Source: Amphirosellinia nigrospora
Lineage: Eukaryota; Ascomycota; Sordariomycetes; Xylariales; Xylariaceae
Direction: 5' to 3'
Assembly: GCA_004123355.1 (NCBI GenBank)
Contig: SCHM01000004.1
Coordinates: 5,793,017 to 5,857,016, forward strand
Length of the DNA stretch: 64,000 nt
Made by a program: the position numbers and the translations under genes
Part shown: one piece after another, positions 56,754 through 64,000 of the stretch
How the letters are laid out: each line of letters opens with the position of its first letter
Position numbering within the stretch: the stretch's first letter is position 1
The notes under the pieces: model-generated
Told to the model about the DNA's origin: nothing
Seen by the model: the letters and a program-made list of their open reading frames with translations, nothing else
Database searches by the model: none

Positions 56754-58591
56754 ACCTAAAATGGCAAATTATGCCTCCGGGAGCTTAAGAATGGTGACCA
56801 CGATAGTGAGATGGCCAGAGTTCGCAAGGGTGGTACTCCGATTTTGATGCATGGTTCGTGATATAAAAGGGGTTATTTGATCTCAAAAGAAAATATTAAA
56901 ATGTGAGGCTGTTGTTAATGGCTTCGTTTTACCCGCACAGCTGCTGCTTAACAATATTCTAATAGGGAGTTATAGCTTAAGGAAATTTATGAGGCGCGAG
57001 CTTATGTTATATGAATGAGCATACGAAGTGATAAACAATGAGTTATAGGGCTGTGGCGTTTAAAGAAGAGTACAACAACACTTTGTTAAGCAACTGGCAA
57101 GATAACCAGTTTAGCGAAACAAAGATTGTGGCCCAAAGACGCTCTGGGAGAGTGTTAAAGGCCATCGATAAATAAAGAGTTATATATTGTCGCGGAGATG
57201 TGGAGTCTATATATACCGTTGTAGCCAGATAGCAACAACGGCGTCGTTTTGTCCGTCACATATATCAGGAAAGGTAATATTCTTTAAGATATATTAGATT
57301 AAAAATTAGGTCTAAATGTTATTCAAGCTAGTTAATGTAGGGTCTTAAGATCGTCGTTGCATAAAGACACCGATAAATGCTACAAATGGTTCACAACTAG
57401 AAATGATTGTAAAGCTTCTATCTAATTTTTTTTTTTTAGATCTTAACATACAATTAAGAAGGTACAATGTAGATACCCACTTTGATACAAGCAGAATAAA
57501 AAGAATTCTTAATAATAATCTTCAATGTATTGTATACGAAAATCGTATTACTGACCTTAACATCAAAGCCGCATTATAGTACCTTTATCTATTTTTGAGT
57601 CCTATGCTTGTATATCGCCGTCTTTGATCGATAGAATGACTTGAGTTACCGGAAATGGTAGAATGACTATTCTCCAGATAGTGTTTAGAGCTCTAGTATG
57701 TCATTCGTATTTGGACGGTAATTTCAATAAGTAGGTGCGGGCATTGAATTTATCACCATTGCGTACCGTGATTTGCATTAAGCATTTAGCTTACAGAGGA
57801 GAGTTATTTGACTGGTATAAGAAGAGGAAATGTTGCGAACTCCGGTCCCACAACACATGGCAGAAAATATGTTCTTGAGCGGTTGATGATTATAGCTACA
57901 CAATTCCGAACTAGCTGTATAATGAATTATTTACAATTGCAGTTCGTTTTCCTTGCCTAGGTATAGGTATTTTTCCAACTCCCACTTTCTGTCTCCGAAT
58001 CGAGTTTTCGTCGAGACCAGAATATTTACGACCCAAGAATAAATCAAAAGCAAGCTATGTAACGATCAAACTTCCACTAAATCTCGTGATCTTTAAAACC
58101 ATTCCTATGAAACCAAGTTCCGTGCTGGCCGAACAGATCTCAAAGGTTCGACTCTTCAATCAACCACATCCTTCGCAATAAATGGTAATAGCGACTTGTT
58201 CAGCCTTTGCGTCCTTCAGCTGCATTTTTAGTCTTGGTTGCTTAAAGCGCCGTACGACTAGCCAAATTATAACACAAACCTAAGTACTGGTTTCAGTAGC
58301 AATCTAGTAATCTCTTTGTCACTCCTCGACCATATTCCGAGAACAGAAAACGCAGCGAACAAGACAACACAGACCCTTTGTATAGCCCGTCTTTAACCCA
58401 GGCCATTCAAGGCCAGTGGTGTTAGCCATATACGGTAGGACAACTAGTAGTATTATAGTTTATTATAGGTGATCGTGGAGATTCAAATCTATAGAGACAA
58501 AAGTAGAGACACGAGAGAGTAAATCACGGTTATAAGCAATACTTCAAAAAGAAGGTAGTTAATATAGAGAGGAGGTGCGCTGTCGGTAGCT
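56754..58591. other. Intergenic region, 1.8 kb
   Basis: Moderately AT-rich with no supported gene. TTTAGAGCTCTAG recurs near 57684-57697, echoing the 22-bp unit at 56698. The last 200 bases should include the promoter of the HExxH gene. Confidence 0.45.
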
Positions 58592-61500
58592 ATGGCGAAT
58601 CCGAACTGGGATCAAACATATGAAGCCCAGCTAGACGCCGACGTCGATAACTGGATAAAGCAAGCCAACTACATTCCAAAGAATATCAACTACGACTGGC
58701 GCCCGTTCTGCCGGGCGCTGATCGAGAATCATCGATTTGCTGGGGGTCTTTTCCCAGACCCGACGCCAGACCCGCCGCCCCCTTCCCTAAGAAGAACACT
58801 AAGCGAAACAGACCGAAGGATGTCCTGAAGGGAATCCAGCCAGGGGAACAGCCGCTGTTGGCGCCGAATCTGGGACAATCATACACCCATGTACGGTACA
58901 TCCCGGCGTGGATGGGTGCGTAACTCTCGCAGCTATTTTCTCTGTCTTGGCATATCTGAGAGCATGCTATGTTCTTTTTGGGACGTAATGATGTCTCAAA
59001 GCTTCTAACACCGGCACAATTCACGCCATAAACAGCTAACAACTGACTTTGAGTGCTGTAGACCCGGACTACAAGGAGCACATGATAACAGCGCCGGCGG
59101 GCGAAGAGATGCGTAACATGGTGCGGGACGCCGTGTACAACCTGCGGCCCGCGCTTCGCCTTAACGACCAGTTTCGCAACCCGACGGATTATGCGCTGCG
59201 GTTCGGCTTCGCGGCAGATCGGCAAGACGGACGCAGCCGGATGAGCCCGACGTAAGGAATTCTCGTAGCCTGTTTAGTTCTTGTTTTCGTAGGTTGAAAA
59301 GGACATGCTGTCATCTAGGGGCCGAAATGCGACCCGGACATTTCTTGAGGCTCGTCACAAGTCACGCTTGAGATGATGAGAACTGAGTCTAAGTGTTCAG
59401 GTGGTCCCTCACGCGCAAGCCGACGCCCAACTTCTGGGATCAGATCGGCGCCTTGAGCGAAGAGAATCGGCAGCTCGCCTTAAATATGAGCCTTGAGAAG
59501 TGGAAGGAGATGGGGCAAGAGCCGCCTCCAGGGCTGGAGATCCTGCCCGGTGTGATGGAAGAGTTCCTCACACAAACACGGCCTCATGGCGGGCGTGAAC
59601 CTAGGCTCTCCGAATAAGGGCGCGAATAAGGGCGCGAAGAAAGGTCGCAGTCTTGAGGAGTTGCTCTTGTCCGCGGAGCCTGGTGTCTTGTCGGCCCACC
59701 AGAGCTTCCTGGAAAACTTGCTAGATGACCAGGACTATCAGCGCGTGCTGTTCTCGGGGATGACGACCGACGAGCTGGTTCAAAACAACATCCACACCAT
59801 GTCAAATGACGTCGTGATGGATTTGGATAACCCGATTCACCAGTAAGTTCATTCCAGCGCCCGGCGCCCACGTCACTGCTCGCCCTGACGCGCCGTGCAC
59901 GTAGTCTATTTACAAGGAATCATTGGGAGGAGGGTAGGTATAAAGGCAGGCGGGCAAGGAATCCTAGACAATTATACAACGTAAACGGAACGAGGGAGGA
60001 GTATAACGTTGTAAGTTGCATCCCTGCCTCGTTGCCTGAGGGGGCGATAGCATAGAGACGGTTGAATACGAGTTAATGGCCCTCTAGACCAAGAACGACA
60101 CCCTCTGGGTGGCACTACAACCAGCTTTACAGCTCGTCTCGATGGTGCTCTCCAAGAAACCTCCACACCTAGACGCGATTATGAACATGAACACCCGACA
60201 GCCGATCCATGAAAACGAGAACAATGCCGACCCCAACAATGTCCTACCAACTCTTACCAAATACGTATTAGAGAAAGACATCGATATGAATCTAACATAT
60301 CCAATCCTACGTGAGCTACATGAGACCTACAACTATGACTGGAAAGGGAACGTGCTCCGTGTCCTCGAGCATATCCTGGTACTAGAAATAGACTCAGCCT
60401 TTACCTTGAGCGAGGGCTACGATATGACCACCAACGTCGCCCATGATCCACATAAATACTTCTCCTACGGCTCAGCTGGAATGTATCGAAGGGACGGGCA
60501 TCCGACTAGCTCCTATGGGCAGCCCGATATCGTCAGGCCCGATCTCGTCATCAAGATCAAGTTAGCGGCCGAGATCGTGTGGCCCTTATTGATACCTCAG
60601 TATAGCAAGAGCGAAAAGATGGCCTGCTCCTTTCTTATCGCTACTACTTTACTACATGAACTCACGGTATGGTTTTTTTCTCATCATCTCAAGGCACTTG
60701 GTTCTTCCCCTTCCGACTCCCACTATGCTATAGTCTAGTTAGCTGACCACAGTCGGTTGTATCAGCACGCTATAAGTCAAGCACAGGAGTTGCTTACTAA
60801 GAGGTCCTTCCAACCGCCGGTACGTATTGTGGAATTGTTCTTTATAGTCATGCTCTCTCCTACCCACCTGCTAAACCCTTCATGCTCCACCCCAATTCTT
60901 GGGTAAACTACATCGAATCCTAGCCACACTATCGGGAGACTCCTGACGTTTGTTTTTTTGCTCAGGGCCAAGACCCGCGGATTGGTATGCTGCTTCGGAG
61001 CCTGCGTGGCACAATATGGGACGAGGCATCTGTCGAACATCAGGAGCCGTTCTTCTATGATAACGGGATGGATGAGCTCGGCCACGACTTTGAACAATCG
61101 CTCTGGGGGTGTGCTATAGCTTTGACGGGGATGACGAGGGCTTATCTCGGCGTAAGAATTCTCGGAATGTATTTGCTTTTTAGACTAGGATAAGCCCTGG
61201 AGGCTTCCGAGGCTCTCTCCAAATGACCAGACTAACTCCCAGTGTTCTCTAGACCACCACGGCCTCCCGTTCGTTCTCGGCGAGGTGACCCATCCTCTGC
61301 GGAGGCGCGGCGACAAAGCAGATGTCGTGTACCCTGGCCTGCGGTACATACGACCCATCCCTCTAGATTACATGACCAAATTTTTCACCACGGCCTTTTG
61401 GAATGAAGAATTCGAAGCGTATGGCTTCGGTGCGCTGAAGATAAAGCCGGACCAGTTTCCTCAGAAGACTATCATATATCAACCCCGATTACCTGACAGA

Positions 61501-63074
61501 GATATACAGACACTGTTATACGGCGAAGAAAAAGCAGTTTCATAGACGCCGTGCCCAAGATATTAAAGAAGTCACGACAGTACGTGCTCAGCACATACCT
61601 CAACTCTCACAATGCGGATCGTATGGGAGGTCCAGTTCCAGCGATGGTGGATCGCCGAGGCGGGGAACTGGAGCGAAGGCCTTCTCCATCCTCTACAGGG
61701 GAGCGTCGACCTCCTCGACATAGAGATCAAGAAGACCAGAGAGCTCGACTTGTGGCATCGGGGCACGATACCGGGTCAGGTGATGCATCATGAACATTAT
61801 CTGAAAACCAAGAAACCCGACGACCCCGATCTCATGACCTTCCCCAATGGCAAGCCGACGTGGGCGCGAAATGGCATGAGATGGTTCGGTATGGCGGCGT
61901 GCTTATGCAAAGGCTCTTGGTCGTGCACAACAACATGCAGGACGACATCGGCAGTCTACAGCGCATGACCTTCTATTACTTGGCCTCGAAGCAGCCGAAT
62001 GTAACCATCCTCCTCAGAACCGAGGATGGTCTGTTGACCATGGCCGGCGTGATCCATGGCGTCTAGAGGTACAAAGGCCACGCGACACGGATAGCGGAAG
62101 TGCTCGAATTTTTCAGCAAGGTGCCAGCGCTCCTAGCCATCAAAAGTAGATGGAAGCGATGGGAGGCGCGTATGAGATCCAACGCGGATCGGTACGCCGA
62201 GATGATGGATATGCTCGAAGACGCTGCCCACTTCATGCACAAGCCTTTCGACGCATTCCAGAAGGCCCGACTCGAGAGGCTGCCGACGGGGACCTGGAAG
62301 CACCCGCCTGAAATCCTCGCGAAAATGGCACAGCGCGAATATACCCGCGCCGACCCGGCCGTGCGTAAGACCATCGACGATTTCCTTCAAAACTATACCA
62401 GTATCAACAGCCTCCAGGCCACTCAGGTGACGGTGAATGAGATCGGGGAAACGCTGCAACAAATGACCGACATAGGCGGAATCACGACGGGGTCGGGCAG
62501 ACCAACCGTATTCGATTTCCATCATCCATCGTCACAAAACCGCCCGCCGCCGCCGCCGACCCCTCGGCCGGTATATCCTACGCTTGAGGCCGTCTCGATT
62601 CCCACCAGCGCCTCCGTTTTCGGGGTCCCGGGGATCACGGGGCCAGGGCTTATGCAGACGACCGAGGGCGAGACGCCTCCGCGGCGCATCACGCGGGCGC
62701 AGAAGCCTCAGAACGCCGCGGAACGCAGCTCGGCCTATCGGAATTACATGTCCAACCTACTTTCGACGGTCGTGGCGTCGGGCAAGAAGGCCGACTTCTT
62801 CAAGACAGCCGTGCCGCAACCCATCGCCGACCTGCTACCATCGCAGAAACAGTTGGCGCCCGGGAGCGGGCGGCTCCCCATCAAACCGTTTCCGAACCCC
62901 TATGCGGGCCGTAGGGTCAGGACGTCGGTGGACGCAGTATTCCAGGCACGCAAGGAGGCACGCAACAAAGACCGCCAGGCGCAAAATAAGGCCAAGGGTG
63001 TCTATGTAAGTCCTAGGTTGTGGCGTGAGACTGGAGAGGACGATGTGGAGATGACTGATGTAGAAGATGCGTAA
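58592..63074 (+). CDS. Large multi-exon protein with HExxH (zincin-like) motif, uncharacterised
   Basis: The product starts MANPNWDQTYEAQLDADVD. Introns that fit in phase are 58916-59069 (approximately), about 59251-59398, 60667-60765, 60820-60965 and 61152-61242. The third intron separates HELT from HAISQAQELL, so splicing creates HELTHAIS, an HExxH zinc-ligand motif, preceded by ACSFLIATTLL. Downstream EPFFYDNGMDELGHDFEQSLWG could supply a third ligand (inference). After that come EVTHPLRRRGDKADV, a Trp-rich segment, long helices (KSRWKRWEARMRSNADRY) and a Pro-rich, basic tail ending in acidic DDVEMTDVEDA. Missing single bases are inferred at CCCCC 58778-58782, AAAAA 61529-61533 and CCCC 61842-61845; joins near 59585, 60070 and 61612 are unresolved. 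An in-frame TAG at 62064-62066 interrupts otherwise continuous coding. I do not recognise a named family. Peptidase activity is possible but unproven. Confidence 0.65.
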
Positions 63075-63450
63075 GCCTTGCATCTTGACGAACGAGAGCG
63101 AGACGAATGACATAGTATTTTGTTCATTTCAAATATGTATTGATGGCGTGTCATATAGTTGAATGAGCTGCAGATACCTACTTGAACCACTTCTATTCCA
63201 CTCTTTAGTTGATAATTTTGTTACGAGTAGGTGATAGATGTCTGGATAGGTAGAAAGAGTCTACGCTATACAACCCAGTCACATTAATTTATGAACATTG
63301 CTCGAAATGATAATGGTGATGACTATTGTGCAAACCAGTCCAGATTGAATCATGCTGAACAGCTTGTGATCCACTTCTAAATGCTATAATACGAATAATG
63401 CCGGGTATCTTGAAAAGCGCCGTATGCATGCATGCTCCTTGATCGTCATT
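63075..63450. other. Region between convergent genes
   Basis: The 3' ends of the HExxH gene (plus strand) and the small secreted protein gene (minus strand) face each other here. No gene is seen. Confidence 0.45.
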
Positions 63451-63903
63451 TTATATCCTCCCCCGTAGTTGCCAAAGCTGATTGGCGGCTTCCATGCGCA
63501 GCTGATCCGAGGGACTCGTGTTATCGTCATTTGAGTCGACCTGCCATTGAGACTTGTGGCTCCTGATCTGACGGTGTATACCTATGAGTGGGTCGTTATA
63601 TATAGGTTGCGTAGCGTGATGCCACGTATATGAATAGTTTGTCGCACTTAAATTAGATGGTTTCTGAGCAAGAGGGCTTGTAGGTCCAACCAAAGGAACT
63701 ATTTCCAACGGCTCTTGTTTGTCTAGTGGCGATGACGACTGCTCCCAGTCCACAGGAAAAGGCGGAAGCACCGGTCCTTGAGAGAAATCAGATCCTATTG
63801 TTGAAACAGGGAGTTGATGTCGCATAGGAGTATCGTATTGGGGGCTTGGCGCAGGCAGCGCCGCGGCTGGAATGAGTATGAGGTATAGGGCGGCGTAGAG
63901 CAT
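63451..63903 (-). CDS. Small secreted protein, function unknown
   Basis: Reading from the Met at 63901-63903, the product has 150 residues. It starts with a classical signal peptide (MLYAALYLILIPAAALPAPS, cleavage expected near Ala-Leu-Pro-Ala) and continues with a Pro/Ser-rich, Cys-free mature region (for example PMRHQLPVSTIGSDFSQGP) containing possible N-glycosylation sites (NLS, NYS). The open frame continues upstream to 63990, but the signal peptide favours the internal Met. The frame is intact and intronless. It resembles no family I know. Without cysteines it is not a typical effector, so an extracellular or wall-associated role is only a guess. Confidence 0.55.
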   Translation of the reverse strand: MLYAALYLILIPAAALPAPSPQYDTPMRHQLPVSTIGSDFSQGPVLPPFPVDWEQSSSPLDKQEPLEIVPLVGPTSPLAQKPSNLSATNYSYTWHHATQPIYNDPLIGIHRQIRSHKSQWQVDSNDDNTSPSDQLRMEAANQLWQLRGRI

Positions 63904-64000
63904 GCTACGCTCCCATCTTCTACGCTTGACTGTTTGATAGAGTGGCCAAGGCCGAGGGTAGGATGTGAACCAGCGACGTGCGATTCGCAAATGGGGGTGG

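Noticed and set aside
62048-62066. Tiny intron GTGATC...TAG removing the in-frame stop of the HExxH gene
   Set aside because: It would be about 18 nt long, too short to splice.

Overview
This is nuclear DNA from a filamentous ascomycete (Pezizomycotina, most likely Sordariomycetes). The evidence is short GT-AG introns of 40-150 nt, HET-domain and NLR-type (NACHT, NB-ARC) genes, a class II hydrophobin, an RTA1-family gene, a Zn2Cys6 regulator, and an AT-rich desert of the kind left by repeat-induced point mutation (RIP). There are no bacterial-style operons.

Layout. 0.2-6.3 kb, minus strand: UDP-glucose dehydrogenase, a multipass membrane protein and a beta-propeller-like protein. 6.8-10.7 kb: a HET-ankyrin protein with a Pro/Gln/Tyr-rich tail. 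11.2 kb: a tRNA-Glu-like gene. 11.9-13.4 kb: a GT4 glycosyltransferase. 15.1-16.1 kb: a secreted or membrane-anchored protein. 16.8-20.0 kb: an NB-ARC-TPR NLR. 20.0-23.4 kb: no supported gene. 23.5-24.0 kb: a class II hydrophobin. 25.5-26.5 kb: an RTA1-like membrane protein. 27.1-27.5 kb: a MITE-like inverted-repeat element. 28.6-45.9 kb: a block of self/non-self-recognition-type genes, namely a SesB-like hydrolase/NACHT/C2H2 NLR, an SNF2 helicase, a small fungal membrane-protein family member (possibly DUF6601), a HET protein and a SesB-like/NACHT/ankyrin NLR. 46.4-50.3 kb: a broken SAT4/rhodopsin-like gene and an NmrA-like reductase. 50.8-52.9 kb: a Zn2Cys6 regulator. 53.4-53.7 kb: a gene tail next to a 53.8-55.9 kb AT-rich desert with a structured GC island. 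56.06-56.59 kb: a miniature LTR element with two identical 166-bp LTRs and a CTTAG target duplication. 58.6-63.1 kb: a large multi-exon gene with an HExxH motif. 63.5-63.9 kb: a small secreted protein.

One technical point affects almost every gene. Conserved reading frames are repeatedly interrupted by apparent single-base deletions, mostly in C/G (sometimes A) homopolymers. I count about 19 such sites across unrelated genes and both strands. Unpolished long-read consensus errors explain this more simply than independent decay of every gene, so most broken genes are annotated here as single loci spanning the breaks.

Functionally the window combines cell-surface and glycan functions (UGDH, GT4, hydrophobin, RTA1-like, secreted proteins) with a large complement of candidate allorecognition or innate-immunity genes (two HET proteins and three NLRs). 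Repeat-rich, RIP-affected DNA lies beside them, which fits a fast-evolving accessory region.
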